Shown here: positions 28,119 to 41,398 of the stretch, one piece after another
Numbering within the stretch: the stretch's first letter is position 1
Layout of the letters: each line of letters opens with the position of its first letter
DNA from: Enoplosus armatus
Taxonomy: Eukaryota; Chordata; Actinopteri; Centrarchiformes; Enoplosidae
Reading direction: 5' to 3'
Length of the DNA stretch: 64,000 nt
Assembly: GCF_043641665.1 (NCBI RefSeq)
Contig: NC_092197.1
Coordinates: 19,349,857 to 19,413,856, forward strand
Translations under genes and position numbers: made by a program
Notes under the pieces: model-generated
What the model was told of the DNA's origin: nothing
The model's input: only the letters and a program-made list of their open reading frames with translations
Database searches by the model: none

Positions 28119-28716
28119 TACGACCTCCCCGTGTGGAGAATCTTTGGGAGCATCAGGGGTCATTCATACCTTTAAGGATGTCATTTTACCTGCCAGGTGT
28201 GCCAGAGTTTCTGAAAAACACACTGTATAACGTGAATGTGCATTAGCCTCAAAGACACGACTAATGTCCATTATAATTGTCAACTCCAAAAAAAAAAAAA
28301 ATGGCTACAAATACGAAGGATGAAGTTGACTACGTTTAGAAAGCCCCCAAACTTCGTCAATTCCATCTATTCGTATTCAGACATGCCGGCGAAACGTTTC
28401 AAACAAACGCAGACCGAGACGCCCTTTTTGACGTTATCTTTTGGAGAATGACGGCTAACTTGTCTTCAGTTGCTAGTCGCCATTGCTGTTATCTGTCCGC
28501 ATCGCTCATTGCTAGCAGCCGTCGGTGTCGACGAGCAACGGTTGCCCACAAATGTTGCAGCTTCCGACAACACGTCAACGGGAACAGCAGCTTTCGCGGG
28601 ACGGAAAGTTTCCGCTGTGGGGTGTTTGACTTACTGGAGAAAAACTCTATGAGCGCCCTCTCTTTCTCCTCCGTCCAGTACCTCTCCGGTGTGAAGCTGA
28701 ACGGAGACGCCTCCAT
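24454..28716 (-). CDS. Triple-MADF-domain protein with BESS-like C-terminus
   Basis: I assembled seven exons on the minus strand: 28635-28716, 27444-27563, 26983-27357, 26772-26885, 25661-26218, 25197-25313 and 24454-25019. They keep frame throughout and give 643 residues. Three MADF (Myb/SANT-like in Adf-1) domains occur at about residues 13-114, 176-277 and 400-502. Each shows a YW/HW-x-E helix start (WTEEKERALIEFF, WTEERERALIAFY, WNEVKVQQLISFY), a CLWN-K/H-KS motif, V-E-D-I/L-K then NLRT, and WKHY-LMFL. Ser/Pro-rich linkers separate them. The last 35 residues (FLKYVEECL through the basic VKKLKKKIIQTIHSV) look like a BESS-type interaction motif. MADF proteins are sequence-specific DNA-binding regulators, so a nuclear role is inferred. 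The intron after exon 2 begins GC rather than GT. I do not recognise an established gene name. Confidence 0.88.
27961..27982 (+). repeat. 22-nt poly(G) run
   Basis: An uninterrupted run of 22 G in intron 1 of the MADF gene. This is unusual even among the many G/C homopolymers in this window and is prone to assembly error. Confidence 0.9.
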
Positions 28717-31700
28717 ATTTGTTGTTGCCGTTCAATCCTTCCTTCGAGCGGCCGCTAGGTCACGTGACCCGCAACCCAGCCTCTGGATTCGACGATTCCT
28801 TCCTGAGCAGTAACCCGCATTGCCCAGTAGATGTCGCTGTGGATTGGGGTTCATCTCCTCAATGAGCAAGCTGTTGCCCAAATGTCAACACACAGAGGCA
28901 CCTTTACTAAAAAATAATAAAATAAAAAAAAATCAGAATTTCAAAAATGAATCTTCAATCTCAGATTTTAAGCCAACGTGGAGTCTTAGTGTACTCAGAA
29001 AAATGGAAATTTGAACGTGTACAATTCCTTGGCAACTTTATCTGCTGAGGAAGATCATGTTTGCATGGTTGAAAGGTCCAGAACAGCCACTAACGGACCT
29101 TGAGTTGAGATTGTTTTGTCAACTGCGGTTTAATTGTGACAGTGAAGTCAAATTATATGGAAAAATTCACACAACTGTAAAGTATTCAGATTTCCTTTAG
29201 TAAACAAAGTCACATTTTTGAATTATTTAAAATGTGTGTACATAAATGCACTCCAAATGTTATTTTTCCGCAGTGACATCCTCGTGTCCCACACAAAGAA
29301 CATACAACAAAATGAAAAACATACAGTCACTGTTTTTGAATGAGATGAGACAAAGCATGGTTGAAACAGGGTAAAAGGAACCTTTTCCCCCTGGTTATCA
29401 GGAGGATGTGGTGAACAACAACAACAACAACAACAACCAGCTGGAGTTTTTAAAAAGCACTCGTGATGCAGATGCCAAGTGTTGTTCTGTTTTAATTTCC
29501 AATAACCAACGACTGGCATGTAAACTTCCAGACAAGACAACAGACAAAGTGTATTTACAGTGAGTCCCATGTACATTTCATTTCTTCACATGTACAGACA
29601 TCCAATCCATGTACAGTATTTACACTGCTGAGTCAGTTTCACCGCTGCTGAATTAACTGAGCGGGTGTTCACATTCACACTAATTTCCTAGTTATGATGT
29701 GGGGGTTTTGAGTATTTGCTCATACAAACATCATATCCTGACTACAGAAACATGAGATACCACTCACGCTGGTTTTCAGAAGCAGTGGTTTGGGTTATTT
29801 CAAAAGAAACTGGTATACTTGGATCTAGCGTTACGTCTTTATCACTACGGTTATGAAATGGAACTTTTTTTTTGAGTAGTGAAAGAGCTGAAACAGGTGG
29901 GATTAGATTGGAGAAATAATTAAAATACAGTTTAAGTTTGTACAAGGCAAATTGCAGATACCTTGATCTGATCTAGCACCTTTCAGATTTTATTTAAAAA
30001 AAAAAAAAAAACCCCAACGTAGATGAGGATGCAAATAACCAGTTTCTCTTCGTCATCATCATCGTCATGTTCCAAATATGACCAAAGACGTGTTTGTTCC
30101 ATAGTCTAATCTGAAAGAACACGACAAACCAAAGCAGAATGATTGTTGGTCTTATGGAACTGTTTCGCTGCGCAGGGGGTGAGCTGAACCCCCCGACCCA
30201 GACTTTGTTGGTGCCATTGAGCTATACAGGACAACTGAAGGTAAACCTTCATGTCAACCACAATAAACAAGCCAATCCCACATTTCACTTACATTATATA
30301 CAAAAAACATTATATCATTCACATGTACATTTACATTTTAAGGTCATGAAGCAAATAACCATATACACTCTGTGCCTGTTAAAACTATTAAGCATTTGTT
30401 CCTAAATCTTCTCCAAAGCTCCCGTAAAATCTCTCTCTGACGCTTCAAGTATAAGTTCATTCACAGGAATATCACTGCCGTCGGGGGGGGGGGGGGGGGG
30501 AAACAAGTCATTATCTGCAACAAATGTGTTTAGAGAATCAAAGAAATAACACCTGGGTCCAAACACCCAGCGCGACTTGGAATCAAAAGGCACACTGACC
30601 CTGGGGGAATCGGAGCCAGAGGCACTGTCGTTTTGGAACAACCTCATGGTGTCATGCTGGCGATTTAATGTGAAAAGTTTGGTTTTAGAATACTGGAGGA
30701 TGTGCAGTATGTGCAAACCACATCAATCAATGTACTGGTGAGCCTCCTGTCATAGAGCCACCAAATCTGGTAAATGGAAAAATCTGGAGCGCCATACAGG
30801 ACAGTGCATTTTGATGATCCTCTGGTGACCTGGATCTTAAATATCGCCATTAAATATTAAAAAAGTGTATGACACTTGCCACCACACCACGTGGGGGAAT
30901 TGTTTGAATTCACTGCACACGCACGCCAAACAAAACAAAAAAATATCGTAAGATAAAAGGAAGTTAGTGTGTGTGTTTTTTTTTATAGCATAAAATGGTT
31001 CCAACACTGTTGGCGCTTGGACCGCTAACAAGCTAAACACCAGAGTTGCAGCTCTGAGGTTTCTCCCCCACCGCCGGCAGCCCGCAGCACTTTCACAAAG
31101 TGACTTTGCTATAAAAAAAAATAAAAACGTGACAGAGGATGAGTAAATCCAGGTTGAGTGCGATTTAAAAAACACGCTGATCTGAGGTAGAGTGACAAAA
31201 CGGGGACGCTGACCGGTGAAATGAACAGTAAAAAAAACCATCCAGTGAGGTGTTCGAGTTATTCTACTCAACTTCCGTGTCATTCAGTGGCTCTCTTTTG
31301 TTTGTCATCATTTTCTAAAATACATACAATAAATATATTCCTTGGCCTATTTGCCAATGCATTGCCTTAAAACATTTCCCTCTTTCTTGTCCTGGGTTAT
31401 GCAATTCAAAGAAATAAAAACCGGCTATTAAAGTGGCTGAGATGAAAATAAAATTGATATTCTGACATGTTGGATTTCAGGTGGCTGACTCATCTCTCAG
31501 CTCGTCAACATTCACACCGCGTTAGCATCGATAGCTCACCGCAGGTAAGATACTGTACACTTCAAAAGAATAAAAATCCCTTCATCTTATTAAAGAAAGA
31601 ACTGTAACAAAAAAATGTTCTTTAGCAAAAAAAAAACAAAAACAAAAACCCCCCCCAGTATAAATCAACACTGATGTTTTGGCTGCTGTAAATATGTTGC

Positions 31701-32359
31701 ATACATGTCGCTTTTGTACAATAACCAATGAGAAATAACACACAGCATTAAAATACGGCGTCAGAATGATACAGCTGAAGGTAAAAACACCTTTTCTTGT
31801 TTATCACAAAAACAATCAACAACTTCAAGCTTAAAGATGAACAATAATCCCTCCATTAAAACCTCAAAAATACTTCTCTTTCAGGGGATTTTATGTGGGC
31901 GTATCCCAAAGCTGGGCGTGCCCGTGCCATAAAAAAAAGAAAAAAGAAACGCAGTTGGTCCCCTCCTCTTGTCAATCAATGCGATGGTTTCCATTTAAAC
32001 TGTGCTGTCCCTGTTGGCCCCGCGGCCTTTCTGTCAGTCAAATAATCGTCAGGACGTCTTGCTTGCAGCTCTTTGCTCCCACCCCTTTGTGAAAGAAGCA
32101 TCCTTATTGGTCGCTCACGCGATGTTACTCCCTCCGCGCCCGGTCAGTGAAGAAATATGTGAGTGCCGCCTTCCGGCCAAGAAACGCTGATGAAGGAGCA
32201 ATTCTTTTGGAGCTGCTTGCTGTCAATCACAACCTCCTGACAATCACAGTACACTTCCTGTCCCGCCCTGCAGCAAAGTTTGTTTTTTCTCGGTAGCAAA
32301 ATGTCAATCAATCAAACGGCGATGTTAGCCCCACCCACTGTGGTCCTTCCACCTGTCCG
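28717..32359. other. Interval between the MADF gene start and the mfsd14b stop
   Basis: The left end (28717-28800) is the promoter side of the MADF gene. The rest is AT-rich and probably contains the long 3' UTR of mfsd14b on the minus strand; a minus-strand AATAAA (plus TTTATT) occurs at about 29989-29994. An 18-nt G run lies at 30483-30500. No coding exon could be supported. Confidence 0.5.
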
Positions 32360-33103
32360 TCAAACGATACTGTCCTGCAGCAGCGGCTCAAAGTCCTCGT
32401 CGCTGGCGGTTGGGGGGGTCTCCTCGTCGCTGCCCGGGAGCGGCGTGTTGATGTGGACGCCGGCCAGCGAGGACATCGACTCCTTGCTGTCCGGGAGGGG
32501 CTTGTCGCTGAGGGACAGCTGGGAGGGAGAGGAGCAGGAGGCTTTCTCGGGGATGAAGAGAGCGACGAGGAAGGCGACCACCGCGGTGCACGCCCCCAAC
32601 AGGAAGGGCGGGCCGGGGATGAGGGCTCGCTGAGAGGGGGAGATAAAGACATTTAAACACCGGTATCAGGACGGTATCGAACATTGCGCGGATGAAACGG
32701 GTCTCTGCTGTACCTCAGAGGGACTGTGCACAGGCAGGGGGTCGATGTTGTAGTCCCCCTGGATGGGGTCCATGGAGTTGAGCTCAACGTTGAAGAGGAA
32801 GAAGATGAATCCGTACAGAGCGGGACCCAGACCATTACACAGACCTCTGATCCCTGTTATCATCCCCTGGACCACACCTGCAGCAAGGGGGGGGGGGGGG
32901 GGGGAGACATGTTCCACAATGACACACTGACCTATTGATCTGAGAGGGGAGGGGAGGGGAGGGGAGGGGAGGGGAGGATTGGAGGAGATTTTCTTTGTCA
33001 CCTTGTTTATCAGGATCAGCAGACTGTGACACCAGAGCAGAGACAGCGGGGAAGGTGATGGAGGACATCGCTGCCACAGCACCAGCCGCCCACATCATCC
33101 TGT

Positions 33104-33137
<34 letters not shown>

Positions 33138-33350
33138 TTAAAGGTGTACACATGTAGCTGCGCACAGTCTTTTCCTCCCTTCAGCCTCACTGCATTGCTC
33201 TCTTTTCTTTTCTCTCCTCCGGGGGCCATGTTCGTTCCTCCAACTGGCTCCTTCCCTCAGCATACGCCAACCCACTTCCTCTGTTCCAGTGTCAGGTTCG
33301 TCCTCGTTGCCTCTGCTACCCTGCCTGCCAGCCTCATTCCCAACGGAATG

Positions 33351-33388
<38 letters not shown>

Positions 33389-36300
33389 GTCTCACCATGG
33401 CTCTGACCCGAAGCCGTACCAGGCCAACTGAAGGATCTGGAAGCCCAAACCCAGCAGAACCGTGTTTTTGTTACCCAGAGTCCTCATCAGCAGAGTGAGG
33501 AGGAGAGTCTGACAAGAGAGAGAGGGGCAGAGAGAAAGGACGGAATCGATTTTGCGCCAACCTTGTACTTATGTCACAAGTGTGTATAATTCACTACCGT
33601 TTACTATTACGATAAGTAGCACAAGTGAGTATAAAAGATAGCGCGAGTAAGTTCGGCCAGTCACCCGTGTGTTTGTGCGATGGTTAGGTGGCAGCGACGT
33701 GTGCGAAACTCCAGCTGCTTACCACTGAAGAGGGGGAGGAGGTGACCAAACTGAGCAAGGTCCATTTCATCAACAGCCCACTTATTGCAATGCCGGCTTT
33801 GTTGTTTATATACAAGTGCACAAACCAGCTCATTCGTCATACAAGTAAAACTAGCCTATTTAACTCACGTCACCCACGAGCTGCTCCATCTTTGCATCCA
33901 CTCGTTGAGGTGTTGTGGGGCTTGATGAAACATTTCAATAGCTATGATTATTTTCGTACTGTTATAGGCTCTGCAGAGGGGACGGAGCTCCCCCACGAGG
34001 AGCTGCAGCGATGAGGAGGAGAGCTGGCCTGGGAGGGAGTTTTATTATATGTTCTATGTATCTTATAGCTCTGCCCAGGTAGGCTTAGTTCACTCGCCAG
34101 TCAGCAGATGAAGAACCTCATCGGCAGCTGGATATTTTACTGGAAAATGTCTGGAAAAATTGCAAAATTGCCAGATAATATCAACCTTGACGCAGCCAAT
34201 GACCAAGTGCCGTCACATTGCAATTATCGGCAGAAGACGCCTTCGCATCATGGAAGTGAGCCTGCAGGTATTTCTGACGATTTGTAAAAAAAGCAGTGTC
34301 TGATATCCACGATAGCGTAGAAGGGCGCAAGCTGCAGTTGTTTGTTTTTTTTATCGTTATATTATTATCAACAGGTCCGAGTCTTACGGTGGAGCAGTAC
34401 CGACATTTGCGCTATTCATTTTTGTGAGTTATTTTCACTTATTGACAATTTTTGAGAGCATGAACCGTTACAGTAAGAATTGAGTGCAGAAGTTATTATT
34501 CTTTTGCGTTTTGGCGGTTCGCCGAACACCTTCAGATGGACTGGGGTTAGGGTCGCCCCCAGATTTGCGTATACTGGCGGTGCGGTCAGATCAGTAATGT
34601 GGCTAACGTAGGCACGTATGTGTTGTTACGCGTATCTAGATTGAATCAGAATATGTGACTCTTGACATGATGAGTGTAAATATATATAAATACTCGAGGT
34701 GTAAAGTGTTTGTATGTGTGTGTGTGTGTGTGTGTGTATTACCTGTGCTACGATAGACAGAATGCCCACCACTCCAATAAAAACAGCGATGGTTGTGGAG
34801 GAGAAATGTACGACCTGGGGGGGGGGGGTAGAAACAAAAGGCCATTAAATCCAACATTGTGTGACAACTTTTACAGCCCATGCTAGTATTTGTGAGACCA
34901 CGGGCGTGTTCTTCTCACCTGTCTCAGGTAGAGGAAGAAGCTGGAGTACTGTCCGGCCTCCGGCAGGTAAGACAGGAACACAGTGATGCAGATCAGCAAG
35001 ACTGTCGAGTTCTGACCCACCTTCCTCAGAGACTGGAGGAGAGAGACAGGGAGTGCAGTGTGAACCCTTTGAGCGCTCCGGTCTTTTACACGCCACTACG
35101 AAACACATCAACCTGCGATGAGTCGATTATTCAACCAACCCATCGGATACCGCACTACAAACGACTGGGTACTGACAGCGAAGGGGTCGGCCTGCTCCCA
35201 GGATATGGGCGCCCCCCAGGTGTTAAGCCTCATCTTGTCCGGCAGAGACTCCGGCACGGCCAGCAGGATGAAGCAGATGTCGGCAAGGGCGATCAGCGTG
35301 GCCAGCAGGACGACCAGGTTGTCTCCGTACCAGGCCGACAGGTACGCCCCGATGGCTGGACTCGTCACCAGGCTGGCAGCGAAAGTGGCCGACACCTAGG
35401 GGTCGGGAGGAGAGAGGGTGGGAAGGAAAGAGGACCAGTTTCAGAGGATGGAAACCCCAGTTAAGGCTGCACTTTGCTAAGTCAGCCACTGCTGGTCTAC
35501 TAGTCTAGTTTACTGAGTTTGACTGAGAGACTCGGTGTGTTACTGAGACGGAAAGGAGTGACTTTGAAAAGGAAACTGATTCAACCACGACCAATATGGT
35601 GCATCAGGACTGAACACAAGGTGGCTCGCTGGCTTCGGCAGTTCTTTAAAACCTGTTTTCTACCTAACCCTCATCACGAACTGGATCCTAAAACCGGATG
35701 CTTCACGGATTTTATGGATTTGTGCGCCGTCTGAAATGGTGCCAGTTTCGAGAAAGAAGCGTTATTTCATTCCGCGGCTGTGTTTTCTTTATAGTAGGAA
35801 TGACAAATGAACCCCAGCTTGCAGCAGGTATCGCTTTCGTCTGAGTGACGTGTGAAGTCGTTTTGGGAAGGAGAAACAGACACGGAGGTTGTGTTCGAGG
35901 CCTCCGCGGATATTTTCCTGCTCTGACCTGTCGGTTTCTGACCGGAGATCGCAGATTCGGGCGTCCACCACCATGGTATGAGGTCATGGTGATGTTTGTG
36001 TCACCTACCTACGTGAGTCCTGTGTGATACTCATCCTTTTCCCCCTAAACGTCATATCTTTTCCTTTGACTCTGCTCGATTTGGTTCAATTCTATCAGTG
36101 TCTCAAATGTATGTAGAAGACCTAAATCCCTGAACTTCACTAGCCTGCCTGTGTTTGGGTCCTATCCTTGCTGCCTGTATTCATCAGCCGCGAGGTAAAC
36201 AGGAGTCCTTACCAGGCCGTAGGCTGTGCTCCTCTCTCTCTCCTCCGTCACATCGGCAACGTAGGCGAAGATGACCGAGAAGGTGACGGAGAAAGCTCCG

Positions 36301-39300
36301 GACATGGAGATCATGGCGAAGTACCACCTGCGGGACGAGCGGTTGGAACTCAAGTTAGGCTGATCAAGTATTACACATGGCTGTAACATCCAGGCGTCTA
36401 CACACTGTTGGCCATATAGTGTGGCCATGTAATGTTGAAAAATCATGACATAAGCCGATCGTGCCAACAGAGAACAGGCGAGTCCTACCAGGGGCTGAGC
36501 CTCATCAGAGGGATCGGGGCGCAGGTGAAGAAGACGGTGACCAACAGGAAGGACCGCCTGCCCCACACGTCCGACAACGCCCCAATCAGGGGAGCAGACA
36601 TGAATGACAGCAGGCCCTGGACAGGAAGGAGGCGGAGTCAGTGACTCGCTAATAGAGGCGTCTGCAACAAGTAAAATACTTCTGTCGTTTTTGAAGATTC
36701 CTCATGGACAAATCTTATAAAGTCATGGTTAGCACCTCTCAGCCTACGACAACAATGGGGATTAATGTCAATCTGTCTCTTGGGCGTCCGCCGACTTCTA
36801 AGTCAGTGTATCGACGCATCGGTGGTACGAGTCTCAAAAGGGAAGTGTCGAAGTTCTTACCTTCACGCCCTGAATGAGTCCGTTCATCAGGAACGTGTGC
36901 TGGGGAAACGTTTCATGTAAAACCTACGAAGAGAGGCACAGCTTATAAAACCGACACAGATTCCACAGTTCCAGCCAAAAAGGAAAAAATGCAAACCATG
37001 TATCTCGCTCCACAAGGCCCCAGACTATATCAGTGTTTGAAGAGCACCTTAACGCCATGTTTTCGCTTCTTCAATTACCCCCCCCCCCAGCCCCGTGGTT
37101 ATTCCCGCTGACACACAGTGTTACTCACAGTCAGCATGGGCGTGGTGAGTAATCCCCAGGCGAAGAACTCCAGGAAGATCACCACCACAGCGTGATACAC
37201 ACTGGGCCGGCCAATACCCTGCTGGAGCTGTAATCAACACACACACACACACACATTTTACAATCACAATTACATTTTAATGGGACTCGACAATTAAAAG
37301 GGGCCCTCCACCAATTGTACACATGAACATCTGTTCATCATCATGGCTCCGGGGGTGCTCTGGACGGGAGAACAAGAAGTCTGGGTTGCCTCAGCTTGGG
37401 CTTGAGCACTTCTGTTGTAAATTTAAAACGAGACTAGTATGTCAAATTGCATTATGGGAATTGCAGGAGCCAGTATTTTTTGGAAGGTCGACCCATTCTA
37501 GGGACAACATGTCAGGACATCTTGGCCTCTGCTGCACAGGTTTGTGTCTTTTACAGGTCCAGCGCGAGTATCCCTTTGACTTTCGGCCCACGGAATTTCC
37601 CTTTAACACAATTTAAGGGCCTTTTTCGAAACACGGCTGAGCGTTTTGAGCACTGCACACGAAACGACAGCGTCAGCCAACTGACACAGATACGCGGGAT
37701 TTAGGTGGCGATATGGACCAGTTTCTATCTTTAGCTCGAATAATAACAGGCTCCACGAGCGCAGATTTGGACTACTTAGATAATGAGTTATTCTTTGCTG
37801 CCCTCCTGTATTGTTAAGCCTTCGTGTCAGCAGACCTGGAGTCTGTGCGACGTTATCCTCTGTTTGTTTTTGGCCGCCTTCGGTACCTGAAACACAGCTG
37901 ATGCAATACAATGAAGTGACATAGCAATGATGATCCTGATGAGATTCCCAAAGGCACTGTGGTAAATGTGTACAGCACGTGATGATGCAATGCAATGATA
38001 AGTTGACTGATTGAACAGTTAATGGACGGACAAACTGAACAAAACTGAACATCTCTGGGTTTTGACTCGTATCATCAAGTCGAATGAGGCACCATACCAA
38101 TATGAAGTGCAACCTACATCGGCCTGGTAAAGCTATATATAGCACAGTTTGGGCTATATATAGCACAGTTTTGGGCAATGTCTGGGCGGGTTGACTGACG
38201 TCTGTCCTCGTTCGTTCATTCGTTTCTGTGGCATCAAACTGCCGAGGGATCTCTAACGGCTTTAACCAGCGTCAGCTCTATCATGCTGCTACAGGCGGCC
38301 CTCGACTGCCGGGAGACTTCCCATGATGCACCGGGCTCCTCTCTCCAATCCACCAGTGTTTGTACAACAAAGTGATCCAAACTTTCACGTAAGCGGTGAA
38401 CTTGTCACTTCGTTCACTTCATTTGCTTTCTCCTCGTGGATTTACTCTACCTCGCTCTCCGACCCACGTGCCCAACCATCCTGCACGCTGCTCGTGCTGT
38501 GACTTTTGAATCTTTCAGACGTGAATCAGCAGCAGTCGATCGCTGCGACAAAGCCATACTAAACTGCTTTCATGTCCAAACAGACCAAAGTGTACTTTAC
38601 TGACTGAATCGCACCATTGATCACAGCCACACCAACTACAACGGAGGCCGAGGTCGCGGGACAACGCATTGCATACACTTTCATAAAGTCTAAAAAGAGC
38701 AGAAGGTGCTATTTTACACGGCAAGCGGCATATAAATCAATGAGTGGGGCTTTTAGGCCATCACCTACAAACTCAATTGATCACAAAGCTGGACGCGTGG
38801 GGATCTACTGGGGTAAAATCCTAGTATCAGGGCTGCGGCTCGCGGTTATTGTCGTGATTGCGCGAGTTCATTCGCCACTGAACCACTTGGCCTAATGAAA
38901 GGCCAGAAAGCCAGTGAAAATGTCCGCGTTCTAACAGCCCTGTTTCGCCCAGAAACAACATGGCAAGACCTGAAACTACTCGTTCCACGACAGAAGTTGG
39001 GAGCAGATAATCCTTAAAAAAAAAAATCTAATTATCCAACTTGTTGCCATTCAATCGATTCATCTAGTCGTTGCTTCAGCTCTATCTGCTGTATATTTAG
39101 AGTTCAGAGTATAGTCCCAGTTTTTAATTTAGGGTTAGTTAAAGAAACAATCACAATAATAACACTAATACATTTTATTTATAAAGCGATTTTCAGGGTA
39201 CTCAAAGACACTTTAAATAAGTCATAAAAAAAAGGCCCATGTATGTTTTTATTATTTAATGTCTGATCTACCTGGATTGTCTATAAGCTGTTTGTAGGGC

Positions 39301-40308
39301 TGCAGCTAAAGATCACTTTCATTACTGATTCATCTGCCAATCTTTCCCCCCCCCCCCCCCCCAGTTGATTTCGGCTCCCCCTGACACTTTGTGTTATAAC
39401 AGACGGTAAATTACAAACCACGGCGTTGGCCCACACTGCTCTTATGTTGGGACTATTTCTCGTGAGGGGTGTTAAAATGGACGCTGGCGGAGCCGCGGCG
39501 CCTTCAATCTGCACTCTCCGCCCGCCCTCCCTCGGTGTATATCAGGCATGGCGGAGGGGAGGGAGACGGGGGGGGGGGGGGGGGGGAGCTGTTATGTAAC
39601 AGATAATGGATCCCATCCTGACCGCATCATCCTCGCACTAAGCCGGAGCCGTCCGCGGGCCACGCTAAACCCGCTCTGCCGCGTCTCCATTACGACAGAC
39701 ACCCATCTCCATCCGACAAAAAAAACAAACAAACAAACAAACAAACAAACAAACACACAAACAGCCATTTTGGACCCCGACCCTGTACTGTTCGGGCGGG
39801 TTTTCGCTGCGGCCCTCCGTTCATTTGATCATCCGTCTGTACCGTCTGATCGACCGCGTTCAAGCAGTGACATTCACCCCCGCCGGGAGAAAAACAATCC
39901 GCTCTTGTCGGGTCTATTTTCTTTCTATTTGCGGTTCTATCTGCTGTGAAATCAACATAAACCTTTTTTTTTCTTCTTTTTTTTAAAGCACCACCGACTT
40001 TACAAATCAGCCATACGTCGTGTGTTTTAATATCCTGTTATGTCACACACACACACACACACACACACACTGACAGGAATGAGAGCTTACACCAGCTGTA
40101 GATGCAGCCGAGAGTGTGTGTTGGAATGAATTATAAATACACACATGAAAACAATATCTGCTGGGTTAATGCAGGGGGGGATTATTAGTTAAAAAATAAA
40201 TAAATAAATAAATATGGCGGGTCAGCCACCCACCGGAGCTCCGTCCTTCATGACGATCTTCTTCACCAGCACCACCCGGCCGGTGCCCGCCGGCGGCTCC
40301 CCGGGCAT
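32360..40308 (-). CDS. mfsd14b: Mfsd14b, major facilitator superfamily transporter (HIATL1 type)
   Basis: Twelve minus-strand exons join in frame to 509 residues: 40234-40308, 37129-37227, 36861-36923, 36489-36616, 36213-36327, 35177-35395, 34919-35032, 34743-34814, 33396-33508, 33002-33099, 32714-32877 and 32360-32629. The product is a 12-helix MFS protein. FFAWGLLTTPMLT, LIGALSDVWGRRSF (MFS loop 2-3 signature), AYVADVTEERERSTAYG, PESLPDKMR and ITGIRGLCNGLGPALYGFIF are Mfsd14/Hiat family blocks. LLTTPMLTVLHETF, ERSTAYG and the tail SDEDFEPLLQDS favour MFSD14B over MFSD14A. The substrate is not established for the family; it is an intracellular-membrane transporter-like protein. The 25-residue first exon is poorly conserved and was placed by phase and the MKDGAP end. 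The two human paralogues are close, so the b assignment is likely rather than certain. Confidence 0.93.
32945..32977 (+). repeat. (GGGGA)n tract
   Basis: Seven or so GGGGA units in mfsd14b intron 10 (between exons 11 and 10). This is a plausible G-quadruplex on the plus strand; the transcribed minus-strand RNA would carry the C-rich complement about 25 nt after the exon 10 donor. Confidence 0.85.
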
Positions 40309-40644
40309 CTCTTCACACCTGCCGCGGGTCACGAAGCATCCCTGCCGCGTAGATATCCGCGGTTCTCCGGGCGCTTCCAGGATGCCTCCTTATTTAGCCC
40401 CGAAGAGGCTAAGCCGTGCTAAAAGATGATGATGATGATGATGATGATGATGATAATACAGAGCGCGTAGAGACAATGTCCACAACGTTTCTTCCCCCCC
40501 CCAGTTAGATGATCCGCCGTCGGGTCAGCCCGACAGTCCGCAGCTCGCCTGGTACGTTAACACCGTCAAGTTAGACAGAACCAGGAGGAGGGGGGGCTTC
40601 CGGTTGAGCTTCATTTCAGATCAAAAGCTTCATTTGTCCAGTGA

Positions 40645-41060
40645 TCAGGGGTGGAGAGAGTTCTCAGCTTTTTTTTTACTCAAGTAAAAGTATCACAGAG
40701 TAGAAATACTCTGTTACAAGTAAAAGTCGTGCGTGACATGTTTTACTTAAGTAAAAGTACAACATAAGTACATTCAAAAGTAGCCAAAAACTCACTGGGC
40801 CATTTCAGAATAATATTATACTGTTCAATTAAGTAGCCTACTTTACGTGTCGCCGGGTGGCTTGTGATCAATAAAGTCTTATCTCGTGTAATGCATCACT
40901 GTTGATTATATTTTTGTGTCGTTAATATAACTCTGCAAAGTAACCAGTGACTAAAGTTATCAAATAAAAGTAGTGGAGTGAGAGGTACAATACTCCCTCT
41001 GAAGTGTTGCGGAGTAGAAGCACAAGGTAGCAGTAAATGGAAGTACTGCAAGTACCTCAA
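40645..41060 (+). mobile_element. Non-autonomous hAT-like DNA element
   Basis: The stretch begins CAGGGGTGGAGAGAGTTCTC and runs through ACTCAAGTAAAAGTA, AGAGTAGAAATACTCTG, TTACAAGTAAAAGTC and AAGTACTGCAAGTACCTC. These are the successive blocks of a widespread teleost non-autonomous repeat with CAGTGGTGGAA-type ends. The 3' terminal inverted repeat is degraded or missing. It has no coding capacity. Confidence 0.7.
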
Positions 41061-41398
41061 AGTACCTTAAAGTAGGGATCCCTTAATGTGTTCCTCAATT
41101 TGAAAAGCTAAACCCCTTAAGACACCTTCCAAAAGCACTTAATCCACAAATTAAGTACACTTTAAGGGGTACACTCATATGTAATATACCAAGCAGTATT
41201 AATGAACACATGAAGGGGTTTGGAAGGAGTGAAAATATACAAAGTTATGTTACCGGTACCCCTGAACTTGTACCTTAAAAATGTTTCCGCTCATAATTCT
41301 TTAATACCCCTGTAATAAATTGCATTAAACGTCACCCTGACATGTTCCCTTAATAGTAAAATGAAGTTTCTTTAAGATCTTAATCAACCCTATTTAAT

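Noticed and set aside
28448..28813. Plus-strand open frame opposite MADF exon 1
   Set aside because: It is antisense to the first coding exon and its promoter; composition follows the real gene and no domain is visible.
30402..30716. Minus-strand open frame of 104 codons
   Set aside because: It spans an 18-nt G run translated as poly-proline, has no recognisable domain, lies in the presumed mfsd14b 3' UTR and has no convincing splice context.
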